DNA of 64,000 nt from Glandiceps talaboti (taxonomy: Eukaryota > Hemichordata > Enteropneusta > Spengelidae). The DNA lies in contig NC_135561.1 in NCBI RefSeq assembly GCF_964340395.1, positions 15,145,461-15,209,460 of the forward strand, read 5' to 3'. The notes under the pieces are model-generated. The model saw only the letters and a program-made list of their open reading frames with translations. It did not search any database and was not told the DNA's origin. A program made the position numbers and the translations under genes. Numbering within the stretch: the stretch's first letter is position 1; each line of letters opens with the position of its first letter. Below, piece by piece: positions 14,003 to 44,125 of the stretch.

Positions 14003-14891
14003 GGCATGCAATAACGCTACCTTGCACGGAAGGCGTGAAGTACTTTCGGCACTAGCGCTTTCACATACTGCGACTGTTGTAACATGTTCGTGTAACTTAA
14101 ATCTTTATTTCGAACATGTCCTGAATTTTATCAGCTTCTACTCACTTATCATAAGTACACACTTTATCATAAAATAGTACATGTATTACTTTAAAACATC
14201 TATAGTATAACTAATCGTTGAGGTGTTCTCAGTAACTCAATGTTATTGTTAGTTAATTCAAAATGTAAATCTCCTTTAGAGTGCATTTGTTAGTTTATCA
14301 TGATATTCAAATAATATACGTTATTGACAAAACCATTATCAATTCACCGTGATGTCGACGTAAGTGAGTTTTAACAGCCTGAGTGGTAATATCAATCAGG
14401 ACATGTTTGACAACATCGCTTTTATGAGTGCAATGGAGCGGGTTTTTTTTTTATTTGTTTGAAGCATATGATATTCTCATCAATATCCCATTGTTATGTT
14501 TTCAACTTTGAACAAGAGCTTAAATTAAGTATTTATCTTTTATTCACCATGGCAAGTATTCGTGCTAGAAATTACGTGGTTAAATTTTGACGATGATTCA
14601 AAAGTTCGGGCAAATATTAAGAGCAGACTTTAAGTTTTACCACAGTTTGTCCCTTTTCTACAGAGAGACATCGGTTCATGCTGTTTGTTCAATGGCAATG
14701 CTAAAAGATTCACGAAGACCGGGACAACGACCACTTTACGAAGCCCTTGTACAGTCGTAGAGACTACTGTATTGACAAGTTACCGTATAAAGTGTAAGAA
14801 AAACAGCCGTAGTACCGAGAGAGAACAACGCGCCTGGTACTTACATCATAAGTCTTCGAACGAAGGGATCCGGAAGGCAGCTTCACTTTAA
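5426..14891 (+). CDS. Class A (rhodopsin-like) GPCR, peptide-receptor-like; four-exon gene with two alternative first exons
   Basis: Gene model: join of 5426-5812 or 9722-10075 with 12217-12636, 13274-13489 and 14664-14891, all junctions phase 0. The 5426 form is 416 residues, the 9722 form 405. Numbering of the long form: TM1 about 47-72 with Asn64; TM2 about 84-110 with Asp94 in LAISD; a WAFG turn and Cys121 before TM3; DRY at 145-147; ECL2 Cys201, the likely disulfide partner of Cys121; TM5 about 219-243; a basic third loop ending KKKRK; CWLP at 284-287 in TM6; NPIVY at 329-333 in TM7; Cys347-Cys348 after helix 8 as probable palmitoylation sites. N-glycosylation sequons occur in the N-terminus and ECL2. 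These are hallmarks of plasma-membrane receptors signalling through heterotrimeric G proteins. The overall style recalls peptide receptors of the NPY/QRFP/PrRP type, but the ligand cannot be assigned from sequence alone. Confidence 0.88.
6778..7122. mobile_element. Foldback (inverted-repeat) element, copy 1
   Basis: The arm at about 6778-6905 is the imperfect reverse complement of the arm at about 6990-7122 (shared features: TTTAAATGTAGCA, AGTGTAGCAT, GTGCGTGGTTGTAT, GGTATTTTCAAATCCACTGT). The centre contains CGCCAATGG and ATGTCTGCATT. A second element with the same arms and centre is at 8530-8903. Both lie between the two alternative receptor exons. Confidence 0.6.
8530..8903. mobile_element. 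Foldback (inverted-repeat) element, copy 2
   Basis: The arm at about 8530-8640 mirrors the arm at about 8765-8903 (AGTGTRGCATATKCAGTTTCTT, GGTATTGYGAAAT.CACTGT). The centre has CATTGGCGCC and ATGTCTGCAT, as in copy 1. Non-coding; the open frames on both strands here arise from the palindrome. Confidence 0.6.
9722..10075 (+). CDS. GPCR first coding exon, copy b (alternative N-terminus, TM1, TM2, start of TM3)
   Basis: 354 nt, 118 codons from ATG 9722. The open frame extends further upstream only through a TTG, so the ATG is preferred. The N-terminal tail differs from copy a but is also acidic and aromatic, with an NSS sequon. TM1 is only about half identical to copy a, whereas from TM2 to the donor (9941-10075) the DNA differs at 5 of 135 positions. 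It ends at AAG|GTAAGT in phase 0, compatible with exon 2. It could be an alternative first exon, or a partial duplication of the gene's 5' end. Confidence 0.82.
10490..11331. repeat. Inverted-repeat pair enclosing a compound trinucleotide tract
   Basis: The left arm 10490-10543 (GTTCCTGAATACCGTGTTCC, GATTTTACACTACCTTATCT) is the imperfect reverse complement of the right arm 11285-11331. A third related piece is near 33330-33370 (AGATAACGGAGTACGGAAT...CGTCAGGAAC). This looks like terminal inverted repeats of a non-autonomous element about 0.84 kb long, inside receptor intron 1. Confidence 0.45.
10915..11099. repeat. Compound trinucleotide repeat (TTG/CCG/TCG/ATG)
   Basis: Blocks of TTG, CCG, TCG, TTG with CTG interruptions, ATG and TTG again. 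Open in several frames on both strands, producing false poly-Leu, poly-Gln and poly-Thr proteins. Located in receptor intron 1. Confidence 0.95.
12217..12636 (+). CDS. GPCR exon 2 (TM3 to third intracellular loop)
   Basis: 420 nt, 140 codons, phase 0 at both ends. The acceptor is ...AACTAG|GTG and the donor AAAG|GTAACA. It encodes the inner half of TM3 with GIDRYHVVMYPL (DRY motif and second-loop start), TM4, an extracellular loop with several N-glycosylation sequons (NVS, NDT, NTT, NLS) and the conserved Cys, TM5 with a Pro, and a Lys/Arg-rich third loop. The junction with either first exon restores a continuous TM3 (LIPFVFK|VSEIVSIF). Confidence 0.9.
13274..13489 (+). CDS. GPCR exon 3 (TM6-TM7)
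   Basis: 216 nt, 72 codons, phase 0 at both ends. A strong polypyrimidine acceptor (TTTTTTCAG|GCA) and a consensus donor (CCGG|GTAAGT, intron starts 13490) bound it. It encodes TM6 with FSLCWLP, a short third extracellular loop, TM7 with NPIVY, and the start of helix 8 (FLSNRFR). Confidence 0.9.
13771..13999. repeat. (AGAC)n microsatellite with variant blocks
   Basis: About 230 bp of AGAC with GGAC, GGCA and GCGC interruptions, in receptor intron 3. It is preceded by the same TTCATTAGAATTG stretch found before the tract at 575. Confidence 0.95.
14664..14891 (+). CDS. GPCR exon 4 (C-terminal tail, stop)
   Basis: The acceptor TTTTCTACAG|AGA is preceded by a pyrimidine tract; the exon enters in phase 0 and ends at TAA 14889-14891. 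75 codons. The joined sequence reads NRFR|RDIGSCCLFN, a typical helix 8 followed by a Cys pair likely to be palmitoylated. A Thr/Ser/Lys/Arg-rich cytoplasmic tail follows, suited to kinase and arrestin binding. No strong AATAAA was seen directly after the stop; candidates lie only about 1 kb or more away. Confidence 0.82.
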   Translation, partial: RDIGSCCLFNGNAKRFTKTGTTTTLRSPCTVVETTVLTSYRIKCKKNSRSTEREQRAWYLHHKSSNEGIRKAASL

Positions 14892-15460
14892 GCAACTCGA
14901 TACGTTTCAATTCAAGGATACATATTGCATTAACTGTATGGTTTATGTCCAGTGTGTGAACTTAAGGGAAAATGACTACTCGTCATAAGGACCGACATGT
15001 AGCAAATGCTGCTGGTCCTTAAGGAAAACCACTGGTCACCACTCAACGCAGTTCACGTTCACGACCTGTATCTACATCACCCCCTCCACTTACAGATAAA
15101 ATGATTTTGAACTTTAATATGATACAACATATCTTTTGATATACTAAAGTAAAAGATAGTACAACGAATTGTTTACTATCCACCTTTTTTTTCATCAATC
15201 TATTCTTACAATTGAAAATTTTCACTCACGGAGTCAAAAAATAACTTGGAAGCAAATTTTGGATTCGCAACCAAGTAATTTTTGACAATGTGAGTAGAGA
15301 TTTTCATTTGTAACTATGAACTCAGAAACTATGAATATTCACTCTCGCATAATCTGTTCCTATAGACTATACAGTGGTCTGAGACTGAATGTATTCATTC
15401 CATACAAATACAGATCCATAGATTGTAGATAATACGGGTGAATGAATCATTAAATCTACA

Positions 15461-15613
15461 TTATGTATCTGCAATCTCTAAGAGATCACAGTCCTCTCCT
15501 TCCTCACTGTACGATTCACTAAACTCTGAATCACATAATCCAATGTCAGATTCATCGTCTGTGTCAACAGCTGATGTAGCTTTCCCACTCTTAGCGAACG
15601 TAGACCCACAAAT
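15461..15613 (-). other. Short coding-like acidic open frame
   Basis: A 50-codon frame on the - strand ends at TAA 15461. It is unusually rich in Asp, Glu and Ser (DTDDESDIGL, SEFSESYSEEGEDC), unlike random AT-rich DNA. Just upstream in another frame is a Cys-rich stretch (QCCEVYCSKC), suggesting a frameshifted or spliced remnant, perhaps of a transposase or zinc-binding protein. Two ATAAGGACCGA motifs at about 14990 and 16018 flank the region. No family is recognised. Confidence 0.25.
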
Positions 15614-16172
15614 TCATCATAGCAGAAAGATTTGTCGGATAACTATCCCTCTCGTTAAAAGTTTCATACACTTCGAACAGTAGACTTCACAACATTGATT
15701 CTTATATGGCGGAAAAAGATGCATGCGCTGAATGCGTAAAATGAGTCTGAATGTCTAAGACGTTCTGATTAGTCAAGACACAAATAATTTGAGAAATTCA
15801 ACCAATCATGTGTTTGCTAACATAATTTCATAAAGTAAACGATGTATGCTACGTCATATGTATACATGATATCATCAACACATGTAGCTAGCTCTGTCGC
15901 TTGACTTGAACGAGATGTCGAGAGTAAAAAAGGTAACACAAGATAAGATTCATGTAGGTGAAATTGGATATATCTTTGAATAAATGTTATTATTTACTCC
16001 AAATTCGAATTGGTCATAAGGACCGATAAGTTGTTGTAATTCTGAAAAACTGTCGGTCCGGACGGAAATCTGTTGGTCTGCGGACCGAAGGACCGGCGTT
16101 AATTTCGCACACTGTTTATGTGACAAGCCACAGAAAATTGGACATTGTCCAAAATCAAATCTATCTATTTCA

Positions 16173-16275
16173 CAGTACTCTACTCTACTCTACTCTACTC
16201 TATCTACTCTACTCAGCTCTGCTCTGCTCTGCTCTGCTCTACTCTACTCTACTCTACTCTACTCTACTCTACTCT
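16173..16275. repeat. (TCTAC)n pentanucleotide array
   Basis: About 100 bp of TCTAC with a central block of TCTGC variants. Confidence 0.9.
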
Positions 16276-17949
16276 AATCTAATCAAAAAATTATAACGCG
16301 CCAGACTCCAGAACCAAAGTACTCAGTGTTCAATGGCACCGATAAGGTCAACCCACACAAAATATTTGTTTGAACATATGCATCTTAAGTTTGTTCTAGA
16401 AAGTGTTCAGATTAATTTGATGATTGCCATGTGTCCAAAAGTAAGGAAATGCCACAGTCTGGACGCTCAGTACGCAACTGCGTGACTACACGGCATGTCT
16501 TGGTCTTGAATTGTGTTGGAAGTAGGAGACTCTTGTTACCTTGGGAACGATCGCGAGTTGGTGTGTAACTTTACAGGAGGTCGCGGATGTATCCTGCATC
16601 TATGTCACTGAGAGCTTTGTTTGTCACATTTTAAAAAATAAAAAATAAAACTCGTGTTCTCTTGAGTTTCACATTTCTCAGTTATAAAAGGAAAGTGAGG
16701 AGACTTAACGTTTAAAATTATTATTTATATTCTTTTGTATGACATTTATTGAGAAAGATTGTCATAATGTGTTGATCATTCATGATTAATTAAATTATAC
16801 ATTTAACAATTTCGGATATGTTTGAAATAGGGAAAGGTCTCCATTGACAATTTGTGTAATATTGGACATTTATGATCATAATAAGTCTTTGCTTTCAGAA
16901 CTTCGGAGACACGAAACGTACACTCGGTTAAAGATGCGAAGCAAGGCTTTGCACAAAGATTGACCATGAAATAGTGTCGAAATAACAACAAGCTTAAGTA
17001 TTTTCTTCTTTAATAAATTTACCAAAGTTGTTTTTCAATGTAATATAACACTATATCTGATACATACTTTGTCCTATGGATATAAATATCTAACATTAGT
17101 CTGACCCTATTTTTTATGTTTCTCATTACTTTTTATGACAACTATTGGTCGATCGGTCGGTCGGTCGGTCGATTAAAAAAAATATAAAATCAAACAAATC
17201 AGACAGAAATGTGTTGTTTGTGAACTAGTGTCGTCGCCGCCGCCACGACCGGATGTAGATGGCGCCGACAGTCAATACACTTGTTTGTTTTTTTCCACAT
17301 TAAACATTAAGGGCAGACGTGAAATTTGGGTCGATTTGGTAATGAGAAACCAAAAAATAAGGTCATCTTTAGATAGAATATTGCCTCGATCACCCATATT
17401 GTGAGAGGCAGTTTATCAATAATTATTTTTATCTGTTTTAAAAATGGAATAGAGCTGTATATATACTCTGCCTAATTATAACGACGTATAGGGACTTCTG
17501 TGTCTTTTTTCATTGTCTTCTTTCGTAATATATTTGGTAAATGGTATTAATTATTTTAACTTTAATTACTTCTTTTCTGCAAGTTTTTTTTTATATTGAA
17601 ATTTGTAGAATCATTTTTTTCTCGTCAAAGTAAATATTCAGTTATTCATGTGATTATCTTTGTATCAAAATGTGTTTTTAATCTCTGGATTATGAATATG
17701 GTTCATATTTGTCTCGATATATCTAGGTGTAAACCACAATAAAGTTGATGTTTATACAAAAGTAGTTGTCGTCTCTACGATATTGAAATCGAGTATATTG
17801 AAGTCGAAAAGAATGTTTGTGTTCTAAACGAAATTACCCACAGAAAGTCATGAAATTGGGTAAAGGAAAATTGCCCAGTGCATGAAATGGCCAAATTCTC
17901 TAACACGTAAACATGCAGTGACGACATTGGAGAATAACATTGAAATGTG

Positions 17950-18300
17950 ATGTTTAGATATCATTTCCAAATATTTTTCTTCGTTCATCCGAGGGAAATA
18001 CGAGTGATCGACCTAAGGGGTCTTTATCACTACAATTCATTAGACCCGTAGTGACAAAACCCCTTAGGTCACTAGTATTTTCCGGCTGAATGAAGAAAAA
18101 TATTGGAGAGTAACATAATTATAATAAGCGCCAGTGATATCAAAGAAAAATCGGGGAATGTAATGGCAATTTTGAAAGTTTCGACTCATATTTCAAACAC
18201 AGCAGAACCAGTGACGTAGACACGCGTTGTCGTGACGTAGACACGCGATGTTGTGACGTAGAACGACCAGAGTATATATTCTGTATTTTTTGGCTTCTGG
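17950..18300 (+). mobile_element. Dispersed repeat family B, copy 1
   Basis: Starts with an inverted repeat: TTTTTCTTCGTTCATCCGAG ... CGACCTAAGGGGTC mirrored by CCCCTTAGGTCACTAG ... CTGAATGAAGAAAAATA. It continues with repeated TGACGTAGACACGCG units and ends near GTATATATTCTG. Related copies at 30361-30630 and, inverted, at 58610-58925. Non-coding, probably a MITE-like element. Confidence 0.6.
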
Positions 18301-18746
18301 ATGGTATAATGAGTAATACTGAGTAAATGGAGTAGGCTGGCGCTGGTATAATTATGTGGGGTTTTTTCATCGTAAATATACATTTCTCTTTCCTTGGTCC
18401 TGTCGACAGATGACTACGAATTGATAGTTTAACCGTTCCAAAGTATTTGTCTAACTAATTCATGATGTTTGTCTATTTTTTAATACTCCGACTTTCCGTG
18501 GTAGAATTTGGATTGATGACTTCTGTGATGTCTTTATGACATTCCAATTACCTGATCCGTACGTTACTATGATACTGTCGTTGCTACGGTGACATCCACA
18601 TGTAATACATATATTCACTCATACTCAGATTCTTAAACAGACGTCGAAGCCTGGCATATAATGGGAATGTAAAGACCGTTTATTTAACAAATGAATACAA
18701 CACGATGAAAATAGAAAAGTCAATATCTTGTACATAAAAATATGTG

Positions 18747-18999
18747 AATAGGGAACTTGCAATCCAGACTGAGCATGCTCAGACGCAAAGGACTATGGGA
18801 TTATCTGTGGTTATCGTAATACCTAATCTGGAGCTACTGATAAAATTAACCTCCCACAATTGTCAGGGTAACTATGAATTGATTATTTGTGGTTAAAAAC
18901 AATGTATCAACACTGTTTCACAACACTAATTGATTAGTATTTATTATCACATTTCCCATGATGCAACATTCAACATGGCAGGTTTGCAAGTTCCCTATT
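18747..18999. mobile_element. MITE family C, complete copy with terminal inverted repeats
   Basis: AATAGGGAACTTGCAA at 18747-18762 is the exact inverse of TTGCAAGTTCCCTATT at 18984-18999. The 253-bp element has no coding capacity. A related left half (GGGTACTTGCAATCCAGACTGAGCATGCTC...) occurs at 23640. Confidence 0.7.
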
Positions 19000-19827
19000 A
19001 GCCCACAATATGTCCCTGATAAGTGTGATATGCTGAGACGTTTAACCTAATCGGTGTTTGGTTCTGTAAACTTGTCAGCTGCAGTGACGTCACATCAGCT
19101 GCATCTCTTTCTGTCGAACAAATATAACAAAAGTTGTCTTCCGTACTTTTCTATGAGATCACCACGTCAGATAAAACATCAAATACCATTTCTGATGTTT
19201 TGACAGCTAATTGAGGATTCCGTTTTTTACGTGACAATTTACGAAAACTGTCTTCACCCTTCATCGAGTATAGTATGCACTGTACTTTTTATTCAGTAAT
19301 ACAGCATTACACGTCGTCGTCATGACGACAAGTACGAATTTTCAGAATATAACCTCTTACTAAAAAAAACCCGAACTTTTGTAGATACTCTCTTAAATCA
19401 TAATATCAAGATAAGAAAATATTGATCTCTGAAAAAATCTCAGCATACCCACTCACTTATACGATGTTTTGGCGTATTTGGGCTATGCTACATCAATCCT
19501 TTAGTAAATTGAAATACATTATTTCATGTCAACTGGACATTTCAATAATAACAACGTCGCTGATTGGATGTTAAATAATTGATATGGATACATCTTAGTG
19601 ACGTCATGAATCGTACAGGCCCGCAGAAAGAAATAAGTAATGTTCTCCTGTTGCTGTGATAAGATAACACTGATCGAAGAATGTAAAGAAAGAAATTCCT
19701 CACAACATTGACATTAATTTATACTGTCAGTAAGACAACATATGGTGAATAATTCAATAATGACGCACATTCCATATATTCCTCTTCATACATTTACCTG
19801 GTGTTGTTTACCTATCTACAAAGTGAA

Positions 19828-19830
<3 letters not shown>

Positions 19831-19860
<30 letters not shown>

Positions 19861-20178
19861 TGTATGTATGTATGTATGTATGCATGCATGCATGCATGCA
19901 TGTATGTATGTATGTATGTATGTATGTATGTATGTATGCATGTATGCATGTATGTATGTATGTATGTATGTATGTATGTATGTATGTATGTATGTATGTA
20001 TGTATGTGTGTATGTGTGTATGTGTATGTGTATGTATGTATGTATGTATGTATGTATGTATGTACGTATGTATGTATGTATGTATGTATGTATGTATGTA
20101 TGTATGTATGTGTATGTGTGTATGTATGTATGTATGTATGTATGTATGTATGTATGTATGTATGTATGTATGTATGCA
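19831..20178. repeat. (TATG)n tetranucleotide array
   Basis: About 350 bp of TATG with TGCA, TGTG and TACG interruptions. Open in all frames on both strands, giving false Met-Tyr-Val-Cys proteins. Confidence 0.97.
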
Positions 20179-20735
20179 TGCTTGTGTCTGGCTGTGTTTT
20201 TCGTCGATGTGAGTGTTTAAAAGTCAAAAACAAAATATATAATATAAAAGAACATGTCATTTTTTTATTGAAGGAAACATTTCATAACAATGGATTTGTT
20301 AATAAATCTCTCGAAGACATGATGCCAGTGAGTGACGTCTCTAAAAAAAACCGAGTTAGTCAAAATAAAAGATACAAAACCTAAGACATTGCATATATAT
20401 TGCCTTTTACATTCATTAATACATTTGACGTGGTCCCTGTGTTGTGTTGACGGCGAGATTCACGACATACATGTATGTGATCCAACTAATCAGTTTGTAT
20501 ACACGATTAACTTACATTTATACCATCACAAATAAACAATTTACAAAAAAAAGAGAACTAGAATGAAATTCATCGTATCCTGATAATTAGTTTATCTCTA
20601 TAGAGGCTATTGAGAACAATCAAGGAGGGGGGTTATAATCATTTCAACTGGAATGGACAGCGCCATCTATTGGTATGATGTGATCGCGATGGAAATTGTT
20701 TTCTTCCTGCTACAGTGTGTGTTGTAGTACTTGTT

Positions 20736-20812
<77 letters not shown>

Positions 20813-20922
20813 CGACGACGACGATGATGATGATGATGATGATGATAATCTTCTTCTTCTTCTTCTTCTTCTTCTTCTTCTTCTTCTTCTTCTTCTTCTT
20901 CTTCTTCTTCTTCTTCTTCTTC
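20736..20922. repeat. Compound (TTG)n(ATG)n(ACG)n(ATG)n(TTC)n
   Basis: Successive pure trinucleotide blocks in one register. The TTC/GAA block alone is over 70 bp. Confidence 0.97.
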
Positions 20923-21712
20923 TAATCCTCTCAAATTACCAAATACCTTTGCACGTGTTACGTCATTTCAAATTGGTAGCTCTCCCGAAGAACTCTAATA
21001 TGTACTTTTTTTCTAAGTCCCCTAATTAACTACAAACATTTATGATTATCTTCCAAAACTGGGGTGTCATAAAAACATAGAAAGTCATACAAAGCGATAG
21101 AGTATGGTGTTAACCAAATTGACTGTACTGATGATTTAAAACATGGTAATTGTACACTAAGGATGGTTTAACATCAGGCGACACTAAACAAACAAACAAA
21201 TAAAACTCTGTGCATTGTTCGTCTTTTAAAACTAATTCAAAGGAAAAATATTTTTTTCCGGCAGATGACATTCACTGGAACCCACATTTGGCCCTTTTTC
21301 GTTCATAATTATGATCTTTGGATTTAGATTGGCACATTTTTGTTCATAACAAGTTAGGATGCAGTTACACACAAAAGCACAAACGTAAATCATCATTTTC
21401 CTGGGTTTTAAAAACATGTGTCCTTCCTACATTTTTTTAGAAGTGTCTGCTACATTTTTTGATCCCTAATCTTAGTATATTATATATTTTGTTGAATATT
21501 GGTGTATCATTATTTCAACTGTTTCAAAGCTGCTACAGTTTCGTATCAAGCAAAAGAGTAAGATACAACCACCACCAACAACAACCAGAAGCATTGACAA
21601 GGGCGACATGTTACAAATAGTGAAAGTAAACAATTGAATTGCATTTAATAATATTCGGCACAGCATCTTGGAAAAGCAAAGAATTCTATATCATGGGTTT
21701 GATAAGAACAGT

Positions 21713-21718
21713 TTTATT
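21713..21718 (-). terminator. Candidate polyadenylation signal of the SLC5 gene
   Basis: AATAAA on the - strand, about 400 nt after the stop codon. Plausible 3' UTR length, but unsupported beyond the hexamer. Confidence 0.3.
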
Positions 21719-22120
21719 GTCTCTTTATGTGTACATGAAAAGCCAAGGAACTTGAAATTCATCTCTGAACATGAGCTATTACTAGTATGTAAAGAGAACA
21801 GTCATTGTAAAACTGATCTTATCAAATTATAGAATGTACTTCCAACACGCTGTGCCAAGTGTTCATGTGTTTACTTGTAATCGTTGCAACAGGTTCCGTG
21901 CGTCAATGCTTGCCTGTCGCTAGTTGTATTTCATAAATTTTAAAGAGAAATACGGTTTCCTGTTATCTTCACCTTCAGCTTGAAGCACATGAAATGTCGT
22001 TGTATTTACAGCATTCAAATAATAATAATAATAAAATGTATTAATATCTACACTGCTCTACAAAGTCCTAAGTTAAAAAATATAAAGGTAAGGCAGCTTT
22101 CAGCAAAAGAGTTGATTAAT

Positions 22121-40879
<18,759 letters not shown>

Positions 40880-41096
40880 CTTTTTTTTTTGGAACGTGTT
40901 ACACTCAACTGCTTTCAAGACGGCGACGGGGTGAGGAGTTGATATGAAAACAAAACAGGCTCCCTAAGTGTGATAACGTGTACAATATATGGTTCTCAAA
41001 TACCCATACATCCAATCACAGCTGAGTGACTCTAAACACATTCATGTATTCTATTCGTAATCGCTATAATGATTTGTTGATGAGTCGAATTCATTC

Positions 41097-41105
41097 TATA
41101 TATAC
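41097..41105 (-). promoter_or_regulatory. Candidate TATA box upstream of SLC5 exon 1A
   Basis: On the - strand TATATATAG lies about 220 nt before the ATG at 40879, a spacing similar to the TATA candidate before receptor exon 1a. No equivalent was seen before exon 1B. Motif evidence only. Confidence 0.25.
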
Positions 41106-41466
41106 TGGGGTGTCAATTTATTGCCAGCCTCATAGGGTCGTTTTCATTGGAAATGACTGACGTAAGACAAACACATGTAGTAAATAAAAACAAATATCTG
41201 GGGGTGAAGATCCTTTGGTGACGTGAATATTTGCGTCAACAGGTAGCCAGCTAGGGAAATGACGAAACGAAATACAATGTAAGAGGATACTAATGATATG
41301 TTATAAACACATCATTTACTGTAAAGGGCATTGAAAACGAAAACATGTTTATAACACTTCGTTTGAACTTTTATTGAACTAAGTAGTTTTAGTTGGGTGC
41401 TACTTAACGCCAGGACTATCTTGGTTTTTTTTAAACGTCTGTACCATGGTTATGTCTGTGACACCA

Positions 41467-41925
41467 TTCAATGTCTGTACCATGACACTATGTCTGTAAC
41501 ACCACACAATGTCTGTACCATGACACAGTGTCTGTAACACCACACAATGTCTGTAACATGACACTATGTCTGTAACACCACACTATGTCTGTAACACCAC
41601 ACAATGTCTGTAACACCACACAATGTCTGTACCATGACACAGTGTCTGTAACACCACACAATGTCTGTACCATGACACTATGTCTGTAAAATTACACAAT
41701 GTCTGTAACATGACACTGTATCTGTAACACCACACAATGTCTGTACCATGACACTATGTCTTTAACACCACACAATGTCTGTACCATGACACAGTGTCTG
41801 TAACACCACACAATGTCTGTACCATGACACAGTGTCTGTAACACCACACAATGTCTGTAACATGACACTGTGTCTGTAACACCACACAATGTCTGTACCA
41901 TGACACTATGTCTCTACCATGTTTG
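41467..41925. repeat. Minisatellite of alternating 19-bp units
   Basis: Two related 19-mers, TGTCTGTAACACCACACAA and TGTCTGTACCATGACACWR, mostly alternate to make a 38-bp higher-order unit over about 460 bp. Confidence 0.9.
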
Positions 41926-43082
41926 TGCTACGACACTACATCAGTAACACTGTTTAACACAACACTATGCCATGCACCATAACACTACATTAGTACCACA
42001 ACATACTGTGTCTGCATCGCAACACCGTCTCTGTACATATGTCTGTACCATGACACTATGTATATACCACAACAATGTGGTAACAAGACCTCGACAGTGT
42101 GCTTACAATTCCAAACATGTACACGTGCAGTAACCGAATGGACAAAACAATGCATGGGGTAGGTACAGGCCGTATATGATATGCAGAGGTCATAATTTGG
42201 TCGGGGTCAATGTGCCCACAACAAAGGATTCGCTGTTTCTGTACCAACCCTGACTGCGAGCTTTAAATTACCCGCGTCGTTGGACTTCAAATTGTTACAC
42301 GGATTGTATCTACGACGCTGGAAATGAGTCACAGAAAAGAGCGGACGATACATGACGCTAACTAGATAACCTTGTCAAGTCCTTGAAGTTCATCACAGCA
42401 ACAACGGAAGTCTTTAAAGGTGTGTTGAAGCCTCAATGGTAAAAGACATTTCAAAGTGATGCGTTTTACTAATACTGCTTGGAGGGCGTCAATAAAATGG
42501 CCTAGAAACGTATGACTGTGCGCTATGTGTTACATGTATAACATGTTTTATAAAACTATGTACACATGTATATCGTAACCCTGACCTATTCCTATCACAT
42601 GTTGTTGTCTGGGTCTCTATCCTTGCTCTGCTAATTCAACGTGGTACACTGTACGCTACAATTCACTGACAGAATACAGATCATATTTGTGAGAAAGGTG
42701 CTATTTGCATTGTTCGTAAATAAAAAATCTCACACCTGAACAGTACACGATGGCTTCGTAGAACTAGGGTACAGTCAGACATCCTTGTAAAATAAGTGAT
42801 CGTCAACACATACTGTATGTAGTGCATGGTGACCCCGCCATTATAAATTGGACATGGTGAATCAAATTAATGTATTTTTATCTATCACAGTGTTCTGATA
42901 TATTATATTATGCAAGCAATTTCACAATTTAGTAACAGAAATGTTGATAGTTTGCCAAATACTGGCCCGTACACTAAACAGTAAGGAACTAACCACCTGC
43001 TTGGTTGATTTCGGCTATGTTCCTATAGGACATAATTATAACGTAATCAGACACGCAAAGGGCGTAGGCAGTATGGCCCCAT

Positions 43083-43566
43083 AGTGGCTAGTATGGGAAT
43101 TGGTTCGCCACATAGTGGCTAGTATGGGGCACTGGTTCGCCACATAGTGGCTAGTATGGGGCACTGGCTCGCCACATAGTGGCTAGTATGGGAATTGGTT
43201 CACCACATAGTGGCTAGTATGGGAATTGAATAACCACATAGTGGCTAGTATGGGAATTGGTTCACCACATAGTGGCTAGTATGGGAATTGAATAACCACA
43301 TAGTGGCTAGTATGGGCCATTGGTTCACCACGTAGTGGCTAGTATGGGGCATTGGTTCACCACATAGTGGCTAGTATGGGCATTGGTGCACCGTATAGTG
43401 GCTAGTATGGGGCATTGGTTCACCACATAGTGGCTAGTATGGGGCATTGGTTCACCACATAGTGGCTAGTATGGGCATTGGTGCACCGTATAGTGGCTAG
43501 TATGGGCATTGGTGCACCGTATAGTGGCTAGTATGGGTATTGGTGCACCGTATAGTAGCTAGTATG
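43083..43566. repeat. ~31-bp minisatellite, 16 units
   Basis: Core CACATAGTGGCTAGTATGGG followed by a variable 10-12 bp (AATTGGTTCA, AATTGAATAA, GCATTGGTTCA, CATTGGTGCA). Variant types are patchily ordered, and the last unit is degenerate. Confidence 0.92.
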
Positions 43567-44019
43567 GGGAATTCGTAAAGTTAACCACACCAGTGAGTCG
43601 CAGGGAGAGTCGCTACTATACTAGATGTGATGTGTGTGTGTGATGATGTGAAAAGGTCGTGTATGATTTATCAGCGTCTGGTAATTGATATTCAACGAGT
43701 CTACTCCAGGACAACCGTCAACCTTCATACAGTGATTCAACTGAACAACTGTTTTATCAATCAATGTAACGTCATCATAATAAACACAGACCCTTTGACC
43801 GCAATGGCCGGGTTCTTGAACAGCGCAAACTAGTAATGGAAAACATAGGAAAGCGTGCATTTGGGTAGGATTGCAGTGAAAGTTGTTCAACATTCCTAAG
43901 CATGGAATGTCATTTTTCTACGTTTGTTGGATTGTACAGCAAAACTTGCCAACAGTCTTTTCATGTTCTGACACAGATGACATTGAATCGGACGAACGAA
44001 TCACATCCCATTGGGTACA

Positions 44020-44125
44020 ATTACAATCCATAACACCAAAGTAAAGCGTTCTCTGTATATACCATAGTTTATAGCATCCATATCAAGTGTAAAACTAAAA
44101 GTATACTGTTTCATTTGCTAACTGA
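44020..44125 (+). repeat. Dispersed repeat family H, copy 2
   Basis: Same segments as at 28180, with small gaps. No coding content. Confidence 0.55.

Larger units (their letters stand above)
14892..22120. other. Intergenic region between the convergent genes
   Basis: About 7.2 kb between the receptor stop and the transporter stop. Contains the acidic open frame above, dispersed families B and C, a TCTAC pentamer array, and the long TATG and trinucleotide arrays. No conserved gene was found. Confidence 0.6.

Noticed and set aside
19742-20384. Long open frames rich in Met-Tyr-Val-Cys or His-Tyr-Thr
   Set aside because: They are translations of TATG/CATA microsatellites. The same applies to the frames at 22519-23123, 46217-46714, 48010-48641 and 55824-56198.
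43083-43566. CRISPR-like array
   Set aside because: Regular ~31-bp units have no distinct unique spacers and sit in an animal intron/promoter region; this is a minisatellite. The 19-bp array at 41467 was rejected for the same reason.
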